DNA from: Patescibacteria group bacterium
GTDB taxonomy: Bacteria; Patescibacteriota; Kazan-3B-28; UBA10110
Length of the DNA stretch: 17,415 nucleotides
Assembly (NCBI GenBank): GCA_003524745.1
Contig: DQGN01000025.1
Span: forward strand, 2,156-19,570
Direction of reading: 5' to 3'
Below the pieces are notes generated by a model that saw only the letters and a program-made list of their open reading frames with translations, made no database searches and was not told the origin of the DNA. Position numbers and translations under genes: made by a program. Within the stretch, counting starts at the first letter, position 1. The number at the start of each line of letters is the position of its first letter. Positions 11,510 to 17,415 of the stretch are shown here, in pieces.

Positions 11510-12877
11510 ATGACAGATAAACCTATTCAATCAAATTACATAGTAGCTATAGTCGGACGGCCGAATGTCGGCAAGTCCACTTTATTCAACAAGATTGCCG
11601 GACAAAATCGGGCAATTTTAAGCGACATCCCCGGCACTACCAGGGATATTTTATACGAACAAGTCACTTGGAATGGTTTTAATTTTACTATCGCCGATAC
11701 CGCCGGGATCGATGCCGATTACCAAGCTGGATTAGAAAGGGATATTTTTCTGCAAACTCAAACTGCCGTACAAGGTGCTGATCTGATCATTTTTTTGGTC
11801 GATGCCAGAGTCGGACAACAAGTAGAAGACCGCAAAGCTGCCGAGTTGATTCGCAAATTAGGCAAGCTGGTAATTTTGGCGGTGAATAAGGCGGAAGGCA
11901 CACGCTACGATAACGCCCAGCACGAATTTTATACTTTAGGCTTGGGAGAGCCGATGTTGATTTCGGCGGTATCTGGTCGGGGAGTGGGCGATATTTTGGA
12001 CAATATCGTGGTGCAATTAAAAAAGATGAAAAAAAAGATCCTGAAACGAGTTCAGGATGACAAAGATATTATACGGGTGGCGATCATCGGCCGCCCGAAT
12101 GTAGGCAAATCTACATTGATCAACCAACTCGCGCAAAAAAACTTAGCTTTAGTTAGCGATATCCCCGGTACCACCAGAGATATTGTGCGCACCACCATTC
12201 CTGCCGCTGATTTTAATATCGAGATTAGTGATACGGCGGGCCTGCGCCGTCGGGGCAAGATCGAGAAAGGCATCGAAAAATTCAGTTCGCTATTGGTCTT
12301 GAGAGCGGTCAACGAAGCTGATATTGTCCTTTTGGTTATCGACGCTGACGAAGGCATTTTGGCACAGGACCTGCATATTGCCCAAATTATTGAAGAAGCC
12401 GGCAAAGGCGTGATTTTGCTAATTAATAAATGGGATGTGATCGAAAAAAATGCCAGTGTAACTTCCGAATACGATAAATATTTGGAGCATAAATTTATCT
12501 TTATGCCTTGGTTAGCCAAAGTTTATATCTCGGCCCTGACTGGCCAACGTACCGATAAAATCATCCAAAAAATTGCCGAAGTTTGGCAAGCTTTGCAAAC
12601 TAAAATCCCTTCCAAAGAATTAAACAATCTGATCGGTAACGCCAGCGCTGCCATTCCGCCTAAAGGTAAACGGAAGAACCCTAAAATTTATTTTGCTAGC
12701 CAAATTAGCGCGAACCCGCCCACCATTAAGCTTAAGGTGAATTATCCGGAAGAATTACATTTTTCTTATCTCCGCTATCTCGATAAACAACTGCGCCAAA
12801 AATACCCGATGATCGGCGCTCCCATTCGTTGGCAAATCATCAAATCCTCTTCTAACTCAATAGAAACGACCAAATAG
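11510..12877 (+). CDS. der: GTPase Der (EngA), ribosome assembly
   Basis: A double-Era-like GTPase needed for 50S subunit maturation. G domain 1: GRPNVGKST (16-24), PGTTRD (41-46), DTAG (63-66), NKAE (126-129). G domain 2: GRPNVGKST (194-202), PGTTRD, DTAG and NKWD. The C-terminal KH-like domain ends the 455-residue protein, close to the usual 435-490. The NKxE form in G4 of domain 1 is also known from alphaproteobacterial Der, so it need not be a defect. The linker between the G domains contains ILKRVQDDK (177-185), encoded by a copy of the family A palindromic repeat. Neither ribosome site nor leader is apparent; a TATAAT lies 6 nt before the ATG. Confidence 0.96.
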   Translation: MTDKPIQSNYIVAIVGRPNVGKSTLFNKIAGQNRAILSDIPGTTRDILYEQVTWNGFNFTIADTAGIDADYQAGLERDIFLQTQTAVQGADLIIFLVDARVGQQVEDRKAAELIRKLGKLVILAVNKAEGTRYDNAQHEFYTLGLGEPMLISAVSGRGVGDILDNIVVQLKKMKKKILKRVQDDKDIIRVAIIGRPNVGKSTLINQLAQKNLALVSDIPGTTRDIVRTTIPAADFNIEISDTAGLRRRGKIEKGIEKFSSLLVLRAVNEADIVLLVIDADEGILAQDLHIAQIIEEAGKGVILLINKWDVIEKNASVTSEYDKYLEHKFIFMPWLAKVYISALTGQRTDKIIQKIAEVWQALQTKIPSKELNNLIGNASAAIPPKGKRKNPKIYFASQISANPPTIKLKVNYPEELHFSYLRYLDKQLRQKYPMIGAPIRWQIIKSSSNSIETTK

Positions 12878-12879
12878 GT

Positions 12880-12974
12880 TGACTGGTTCGGGTTTTCCCG
12901 GTAATCTAACGATTGTGCTGATCGGATGACTTCCAGTCAGCCCATTTGTACCCTGACTTTTTCGCCCTTGGGCT
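12880..12974 (+). promoter_or_regulatory. Structured intergenic region, possible small RNA or leader
   Basis: TTGACT (12879-12884), 17 bp, TAATCT (12902-12907) could be a weak promoter. The DNA can fold into a closed multi-branch form: TGACTGG (12880-12886) with CCAGTCA (12933-12939), enclosing CGGG-TTTT-CCCG (12889-12900) and CGAT...ATCG (12910-12924). Next, AGCCC (12939-12943) pairs with GGGCT (12970-12974). A terminator follows at 12987. Promoter and outer stem overlap, so not all of this can be in one transcript from that promoter; read-through from der would contain it all. It matches no RNA family I know. Confidence 0.35.
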
Positions 12975-12986
12975 AAAAGACCAGGC

Positions 12987-13017
12987 AAAGGCGTGCAATT
13001 TGTGTGCGCCTTTTTTT
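12987..13017 (+). terminator. Intrinsic terminator downstream of der
   Basis: AAAGGCG (12987-12993) pairs with CGCCTTT (13007-13013) and the run continues to seven T. An inner GCA/TGT pairing may shorten the loop. Confidence 0.8.
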
Positions 13018-13058
13018 ATGTTATGCTGAATTTAGCATATCCTAATTTAGGAGGCATT

Positions 13059-13307
13059 ATGGCTAACCAATCATTGGGAAAGGTTACGCACTACTACGAT
13101 AAGATCGGGGTAGCAATTATTGAATTAGCGGATACCTTAAAGGTGGGCGATACCGTCAAATACGCCAAAGGGGAGGACGAAGTCACTCAAACCATTAATT
13201 CAATCCAGATCGAGAAAGCTCCAGTTGACTCCGCTGACAAAGGTGCTATAGTTGGGGTCAAAGTTGATGCACCCATCAAAGAGGGTACCGTAATTTCCCG
13301 AGCATAA
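13059..13307 (+). CDS. EF-Tu domain-2-like small beta-barrel protein (82 aa)
   Basis: The start is ATG 13059, 4 nt after TTAGGAGG; an in-frame ATG further upstream lies in the terminator region and is not used. The protein reads as one small beta-barrel like domain 2 of translation GTPases: GKVTHYYDKIGVAIIELADT (residues 7-26), then KVGDTVKYAKG, TINSIQIEKAPVDSA and GVKVDAPIKEGTVI. The same domain forms the C-terminus of U32 peptidases, and free-standing copies are annotated as elongation-factor-like proteins in archaea and Patescibacteria. No GTPase domain is attached, so it cannot be a GTPase itself. Its role is unknown, perhaps RNA or ribosome contact. Confidence 0.8.
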   Translation: MANQSLGKVTHYYDKIGVAIIELADTLKVGDTVKYAKGEDEVTQTINSIQIEKAPVDSADKGAIVGVKVDAPIKEGTVISRA

Positions 13308-13328
13308 TTTTATTGTTTTTATCCTAAT

Positions 13329-13535
13329 ATGGAAGAAGGCAGACCTATCGGGGGTGTTTGGCGTGGTGAAGCGCTTGAGCATAAACCAATCAGTAAAATC
13401 AGGTTCAACAAGACTCGAAAAAGCCAGGACACTTATGATCGGATCAACGCCAGCAAACACCGAGAGCAATTGCAGCAAGATACTGTTGAAATAAGTCAGG
13501 CATATAGGGAAGCCAGGAAAGCTTACGAAAAATAA
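13329..13535 (+). CDS. Charged hypothetical protein (68 aa) before pth
   Basis: Not recognised. A hydrophilic 68-residue protein with many Arg, Lys, Glu and Gln residues. The C-terminal half (INASKHREQLQQDTVEISQA and on) is likely a long helix. There is no Shine-Dalgarno sequence before the ATG, only a TATCCT-like box 3 nt away, so the start is uncertain. It lies 21 nt after the beta-barrel gene and its stop is 2 nt before the pth start, consistent with an operon of the three genes. Basic character would suit RNA binding, but nothing specific shows it. Confidence 0.55.
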   Translation: MEEGRPIGGVWRGEALEHKPISKIRFNKTRKSQDTYDRINASKHREQLQQDTVEISQAYREARKAYEK

Positions 13536-13537
13536 AC

Positions 13538-14056
13538 GTGAAATTAATTGTGGGATTAGGTAATCCCGGATCTAAATACGCCAAAACCCGCCATAACATT
13601 GGATTTATGGTGGTAGATGTATTGGCGAAAGAATTGGGTTTAAAATTTGCTACCAGTAAAAATTATCGCAGCGACTTTGCCAAGACCGCAGCGATCGAAT
13701 TGATCAAGCCCCAGACCTTTATGAACAACTCGGGCACAGCTGTAAGAGCGATTATCAAAAATAAGAATATATCACCCGATAATATCTTGGTGGTGCTGGA
13801 TGATATAGATATGGCTTTAGGCAAACTGCGCTATCGCACCGAAGGCAGCAGCGGGGGACATAAAGGGTTGCAATCCATCATCGAGGCTTTAGGTACTGAT
13901 CAATTTCCAAGATTAAAAATTGGGATAGAACGGCCGCCGGTCGGAATTGAACCTGACCAATATGTCACCCAAAAGTTTACTGCCGAACAAGTAAATGAAA
14001 TAAGAACTGTTATCCCGGCAGCGGTTGAAATAATCAAAAACCAATTCCTTAATTAA
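13538..14056 (+). CDS. pth: Peptidyl-tRNA hydrolase
   Basis: Recycles tRNA by hydrolysing peptidyl-tRNA released from stalled ribosomes. The Pth signature KLIVGLGNPGSKYAKTRHNIG starts at residue 2 and carries N9 and the catalytic H19 (N10/H20 in E. coli). FMNNSG and VVLDDIDMALGKLR hold the conserved Asn and the Asp that activates the His, and GSSGGHKGLQSI is the substrate loop (Lys where E. coli has Asn114). The length of 172 is slightly short for bacterial Pth (~190), mainly at the C-terminus. The start is GTG 13538, 2 nt after the previous stop and without a Shine-Dalgarno sequence, so it is probably translated by coupling. Confidence 0.95.
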   Translation: MKLIVGLGNPGSKYAKTRHNIGFMVVDVLAKELGLKFATSKNYRSDFAKTAAIELIKPQTFMNNSGTAVRAIIKNKNISPDNILVVLDDIDMALGKLRYRTEGSSGGHKGLQSIIEALGTDQFPRLKIGIERPPVGIEPDQYVTQKFTAEQVNEIRTVIPAAVEIIKNQFLN

Positions 14057-14073
14057 TACTAATTCCAATGTGC

Positions 14074-14177
14074 CGTCATCCTGGCAAGCTCCGTGTTGGA
14101 GCGCGTCCAGGATCAGGATCGTATAGATTAATTATTATACGATTCTGGAGTCGTCCCATGGACTCCCCAGAATGACG
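14074..14177. repeat. Dispersed palindromic repeat, family B, copy 2
   Basis: 104 bp. CGTCATCCTGG (14074-14084) mirrors CCAGAATGACG (14167-14177), as in copy 1. The centre CCAGGAT...ATCGTATA-GATTAATTAT-TATACGAT is also shared in pattern with 9263-9290. The arms carry different small hairpins (GCTCCGTGTTGGAGC; GGAGTC...GACTCC). Confidence 0.75.
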
Positions 14178-14203
14178 GGCACTATATTTCCTACATCCAC
14201 CTC

Positions 14204-14326
14204 AAAAAGCAGACAGGACCCTGCCTGCGTCACCCAAGGAGGGGAGGATGAAGTCGCAAGCAGGATTCTACCTACTTTTATTTCTAAACAATCAATTATA
14301 ACACGGATTTTTAGGGCTCGATCTAA
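14204..14326 (-). ncRNA. Candidate ~123-nt small RNA with CU-rich anti-Shine-Dalgarno loop
   Basis: On the minus strand a perfect promoter is followed, about 110 nt on, by an intrinsic terminator: an 8-bp stem (14209-14216 with 14221-14228, loop GGTC) and then TTTTT (14204-14208). No ORF with a ribosome site lies between or beyond; the next plus-strand gene, pth, faces the other way. Inside, CCTGCTTGCG and CGCAGGCAGG (plus-strand 14255-14264 and 14220-14229) can pair over 10 bp in competition with the terminator stem. They present a 25-nt loop containing CCTCCCCTCCTTGGG. That loop holds CCTCCTT, the exact complement of AAGGAGG. It lacks the SRP RNA, tmRNA and RNase P signatures. Start and end are predicted. 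Confidence 0.55.
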
Positions 14327-14332
14327 TTTTTA

Positions 14333-14361
14333 ATTATACCATATAAAAAGTATAGTGTCAA
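14333..14361 (-). promoter_or_regulatory. Perfect consensus promoter for the minus-strand RNA
   Basis: Minus strand: TTGACA (14356-14361), exactly 17 bp, TATAAT (14333-14338). This is the best promoter in the window. Its -35 box ends 7 bp before the mfd start codon, so it may interfere with mfd transcription. A second TATAAT (plus-strand 14296-14301) lies inside the transcribed region without a -35 box. Confidence 0.8.
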
Positions 14362-14368
14362 GATTTAA

Positions 14369-17300
14369 GTGGGAACGGTACTAACTGACGTATTAGACAA
14401 ATTCTCGGCTCTGGATGCTTATAAATCTCTGATAAAACATCCGCGTAAAGAGAAGATCAACCTAACTGGATTAAATAATCTAGGGAAATTGCTATTGTTG
14501 GCTGCTGCCAGCCGAGATACTAAGAAAAAATTGATTTACATCATCAAGAACGAAAGCGAACAAACCAGCTTAGCGCGTAGCCTTTCCGAACTTACTTCCG
14601 TCCCTATTTATATTTATCCGGATTTAAAATCTGAACAGATCAACCGCCAACAATACATTAAAAACTTCCAAATTCGCACACAGGCGACCGCTGCCCTGAA
14701 AACTACCGCTCAAGGCTTATTCATCTTTCCTGCCCAAACTCTGATCGAACCGTTAACTAATCCGGCCCATCTTTTGAGTTTAGAAATCGGCACCACTAAA
14801 AACCCCGAGGAGATCTTAGCTAATTTAATTGCTGGGGGATATGAGCGTCAACAAAAAGTTTTTCAAGCTGGGGAAATTGCCTTGCGGGGCGGGATTTTGG
14901 ATATCTATCCCGTCAATGCGCAATACCCTACGCGATTAGAATTCACTAGCGACCAGATCACCAAGATTCTAACCTTTGATCCGGTCGATAACCGTACGAT
15001 CCAGCCATTGGACCAAATTGATATCCAAGGACTCAAAAACGAGAAGATGAGTAATTATTTGTTGGATGTAGTGGAAGCCCGCCCAGCCGATTATGTGGTG
15101 ATTTTCAACCAAGCCGATGAACTATTCCAATTACTCTACGAACTTTATCAAGGCAATACCTACAACAACAACGGTATTCTTACCACCATCAGCAAACAAT
15201 TAGAGAAACTGCCGGCGTGGCAATTAGTTAGTATCAGCGAGGACAATAAATCCATCCGGTTTGATTTGAATGATGCGCCTTTGTTCGCTAACGACCTTAG
15301 CCGGCTTGCGAACGAATTAGCGAAATACACCGATAAAAAATGGCAGGTATTATTAACCACTAATAAGCCAGACCAATTATTGCCATCCTTGCAGGATCAT
15401 AAAATCAAGTACGGCAAAGAAGCTAACCTGCCGGTGCGATTAGGGGAAGCTATCCCGTGGGATGGGTTTTCCAGCGCCATGATGAAATTAGTCTTACTAA
15501 CTGACAAGGAGATCTTCGCGCCCTTAATCGAAAAGTCGGTCGCCAGCAAACCTACGCCCAAAAAGCGCCAATTGGCTTTCCTCGCGCAAATTGAAAAAGG
15601 CGATTATATTGTCCACACCGATTACGGCATCGGCAAGCTCACCGACATCACCACCATGACGGTGAACGGCGTAGCCCGAGAATATTTAATTATTAAATAT
15701 GCCGGGGCCGATAAAATTTATGTCCCCGTCGATCAAATTGATAAAATCAGCAAATACATTGCTCCGGCGGGGGAGAAACCAGTTTTATCCAAACTTAACT
15801 CGCAGAGCTGGAAACGCTTGGTCAGCCAAATTAAAAAGGAATCGCAGGAGTTCGCCAAGGAATTATTAGATCTTTACGCTAAGCGTGCTCTCAAAGAAGG
15901 GATTGCTTTTGATAGCCCCGAATTTTGGGAAAAAGCTTTGGCGGATTCTTTCGCGTATCAAGAAACCCCTGACCAAGAACAAGTCATTCAAGAAATTATC
16001 TCCGATATGGAACAACCAAAGCCGATGGACCGCTTGTTAGTTGCTGATGTCGGATTCGGTAAAACCGAGGTAGCCATTCGCGCTGCCTTTAAGGCGGTAA
16101 CCTCCGGATTTCAGGTCGCCGTGCTGGCGCCCACCACTATTCTGGTCGAACAACACTTAAAAACTTTCACCGACCGCTTGTCACCCTTTGGAGTCAATGT
16201 GGCCGCTCTGAGCCGATTCCGTTCGACTACCGAACAAAAGAGAGTCTTAGCTGGCCTTCGGGCACGTGAAATCGATGTGGTAGTGGGAACTCACCGCTTG
16301 CTATCTAAAGATGTTAAATTCGCTAACTTGGGATTAGTGGTTATCGATGAAGAGCAGCGCTTTGGCGTGCGTCATAAAGAAAAATTAAAGATGTTGCGGG
16401 CCGAAGTAGATGTCCTAAGCCTCACCGCTACTCCCATCCCCCGGACGCTGAATTTGGCACTATCGGGTATTAGAGATATTAGCACTATCGAAACTCCACC
16501 GTTGCACCGACTGCCCATCCAAACCACAGTCGCGCCTTTTGATATGGATGCTGTCAGAGACGCCCTTTTGAACGAGATCAAACGGGGAGGCCAAGTTTAT
16601 TTTGTGCATAACCGCGTCGCCACCATCGCCAGCATGACCAATAAATTGAAAGAGGTTTTGCCGGAAGTGCGCTTTGTCTATGCGCATGGCCAAATGCCGG
16701 AGCGGTTGCTGGCCAAGATTATGGAAGATTTCCGCAACAATCAATACGATTGTCTGGTCGCCAGCACAATTATCGAAAATGGCTTGGATAATCCCAATGT
16801 TAATACCTTGATCGTGGATAATTCCAGCCATTTTGGTTTATCTCAATTACACCAGTTGCGCGGGCGCATCGGGCGGGGGAAAGTGCAGGCCTATGCTTAT
16901 TTCTATTACAACCCCGGCAAGCTCGCTGGAAAGGCCTTAGAACGTCTGCGGACCATCGCTGGGCATACCGAGCTGGGTAGTGGGTACCAAATCGCTTTGC
17001 GCGACCTCCAGATCCGAGGAGCCGGGGGAGTGCTTTCTAAAAAACAGCATGGGCATATCAGCGCTATCGGGCTCACGATGTATACCAAGCTTCTGAATCG
17101 GGCGGTAGAAGAACTGAAAACCGGCTACAAACCCAGAGTAGATACGATTACGGTCGATTTGCCCATCTCGGCTTATCTGCCCGCCAGCTATATCGATAAC
17201 GAAGCTCAACGCATTAAAACTTACCAAGCATTGGCGTTAGTGGAAACCGATAACGAACTCAAAGATACTATTGCCGAGATTGAAGCTAAATTCGGCAAAC

Positions 17301-17415
17301 TGCCCAAAGAAGTAATCAATTTGTTTGACTTAATGGACTTAAAAATTACGGCTTTAGCTACACAAAAAATTACTTCGATCATGGCGAAAAACGAAGGGGG
17401 AATTAGGCAAATACC
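14369..17415 (+). CDS. mfd: Transcription-repair coupling factor Mfd (3' end outside window)
   Basis: A DNA translocase that removes RNA polymerase stalled at lesions and recruits UvrA. About 1015 residues are visible and the frame is open to the window end. Order: UvrB-like module with GEIALRGGILDIYP; RNA-polymerase-interacting domain GDYIVHTDYGIGKL (from ~411) to YVPVDQIDKISKYI; translocase with Walker A DVGFGKTE (K565), DEEQRFGV (660-667), TATPIPRTL and GRIGRG; then RGAGGVLSKKQHGHI and the start of the C-terminal domain. The region before the RNAP-binding domain is ~60-70 residues shorter than in E. coli. Walker A is preceded by VAD where the family has CGD. The start is GTG 14369 because TAA is the codon before it. 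No Shine-Dalgarno sequence is present; a TATAGT (14351-14356) would leave a very short leader. Confidence 0.95.
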   Translation, partial: MGTVLTDVLDKFSALDAYKSLIKHPRKEKINLTGLNNLGKLLLLAAASRDTKKKLIYIIKNESEQTSLARSLSELTSVPIYIYPDLKSEQINRQQYIKNFQIRTQATAALKTTAQGLFIFPAQTLIEPLTNPAHLLSLEIGTTKNPEEILANLIAGGYERQQKVFQAGEIALRGGILDIYPVNAQYPTRLEFTSDQITKILTFDPVDNRTIQPLDQIDIQGLKNEKMSNYLLDVVEARPADYVVIFNQADELFQLLYELYQGNTYNNNGILTTISKQLEKLPAWQLVSISEDNKSIRFDLNDAPLFANDLSRLANELAKYTDKKWQVLLTTNKPDQLLPSLQDHKIKYGKEANLPVRLGEAIPWDGFSSAMMKLVLLTDKEIFAPLIEKSVASKPTPKKRQLAFLAQIEKGDYIVHTDYGIGKLTDITTMTVNGVAREYLIIKYAGADKIYVPVDQIDKISKYIAPAGEKPVLSKLNSQSWKRLVSQIKKESQEFAKELLDLYAKRALKEGIAFDSPEFWEKALADSFAYQETPDQEQVIQEIISDMEQPKPMDRLLVADVGFGKTEVAIRAAFKAVTSGFQVAVLAPTTILVEQHLKTFTDRLSPFGVNVAALSRFRSTTEQKRVLAGLRAREIDVVVGTHRLLSKDVKFANLGLVVIDEEQRFGVRHKEKLKMLRAEVDVLSLTATPIPRTLNLALSGIRDISTIETPPLHRLPIQTTVAPFDMDAVRDALLNEIKRGGQVYFVHNRVATIASMTNKLKEVLPEVRFVYAHGQMPERLLAKIMEDFRNNQYDCLVASTIIENGLDNPNVNTLIVDNSSHFGLSQLHQLRGRIGRGKVQAYAYFYYNPGKLAGKALERLRTIAGHTELGSGYQIALRDLQIRGAGGVLSKKQHGHISAIGLTMYTKLLNRAVEELKTGYKPRVDTITVDLPISAYLPASYIDNEAQRIKTYQALALVETDNELKDTIAEIEAKFGKLPKEVINLFDLMDLKITALATQKITSIMAKNEGGIRQI

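Noticed and set aside
14248..14301. A 17-codon plus-strand ORF (MKSQAGFYLLLFLNNQL) after AAGGAGGGGAGG
   Set aside because: The purine run is the complement of the CU-rich loop of the minus-strand RNA. No plus-strand promoter is evident and the peptide is very short.
14204..14326. Minus-strand RNA as SRP 4.5S RNA, 6S RNA or tmRNA
   Set aside because: The SRP GGAAGGAAGCAGCC-type motif is absent, there is no tRNA-like end or tag ORF for tmRNA, and the 5' half is too A/U-rich and unpaired for 6S RNA.
1..17415. CRISPR array, prophage or complete transposon
   Set aside because: No evenly spaced direct repeats, and no transposase, integrase or phage structural genes. Only non-coding palindromic elements are present.
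14369..17415. Mfd inactivated by the altered residue before Walker A
   Set aside because: The lysine, the following TE and all other helicase motifs are intact; C-G to V-A just before D-V-G-F-G-K is a mild change.

Overview
The window looks like chromosome from a member of the Candidate Phyla Radiation (Patescibacteria). The evidence is indirect. Housekeeping genes are short and compact: an aspartyl-tRNA synthetase with its GAD insertion deleted, a trimmed Mfd and a D,D-carboxypeptidase without its C-terminal anchor domain. Genes are closely packed, with many tiny membrane proteins and several families of dispersed palindromic repeats of a kind I recall from such genomes. TGA acts as a normal stop (nfo, aspS), so this is genetic code 11, not the TGA=Gly code of Gracilibacteria or Absconditabacteria. 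I cannot place it below that rank.

Layout. 1-4100: the end of a leucine-rich-repeat protein, a small membrane protein on the minus strand, an unknown 262-residue membrane-anchored protein, a typical 2-Cys peroxiredoxin behind a long foldable 5' leader, a conserved 65-residue small protein, two overlapping small ORFs and a 105-residue membrane protein on the minus strand. 4141-7525: tRNA-Glu(CTC), an unknown 83-residue protein overlapping endonuclease IV (nfo), a degenerate SIS-domain (PGI/PMI-like) protein, an unknown 153-residue protein and a two-helix membrane protein. 7541-10442: repeat-rich sequence around aspS and an S11 D-Ala-D-Ala carboxypeptidase. 10469-11490: a compact operon of five small genes, namely a DnaJ-type zinc-finger protein followed by four single-helix microproteins, each with a strong Shine-Dalgarno sequence and closed by a terminator. 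11498-17415: der, a structured intergenic region, an EF-Tu-domain-2-like small protein, a 68-residue hypothetical, pth, an apparent minus-strand small RNA gene, and mfd, which runs off the window.

Functional picture. The recognisable genes cover translation and ribosome assembly (aspS, der, pth, tRNA-Glu), DNA repair (nfo, mfd), peroxide defence and peptidoglycan trimming. They are not one pathway.

The most unusual content is: (1) the microprotein operon at 10469-11490; (2) a probable ~123-nt small RNA (14204-14326, minus) with a perfect sigma70-type promoter, an intrinsic terminator and a CU-rich loop complementary to AAGGAGG, the Shine-Dalgarno core used by that operon; (3) the peroxiredoxin leader, in which the same 6-12 nt segments can pair in several exclusive ways; (4) MITE-like elements placed so that the right inverted repeat of one contains the first two bases of the aspS start codon; and (5) a palindromic repeat read in frame inside der.
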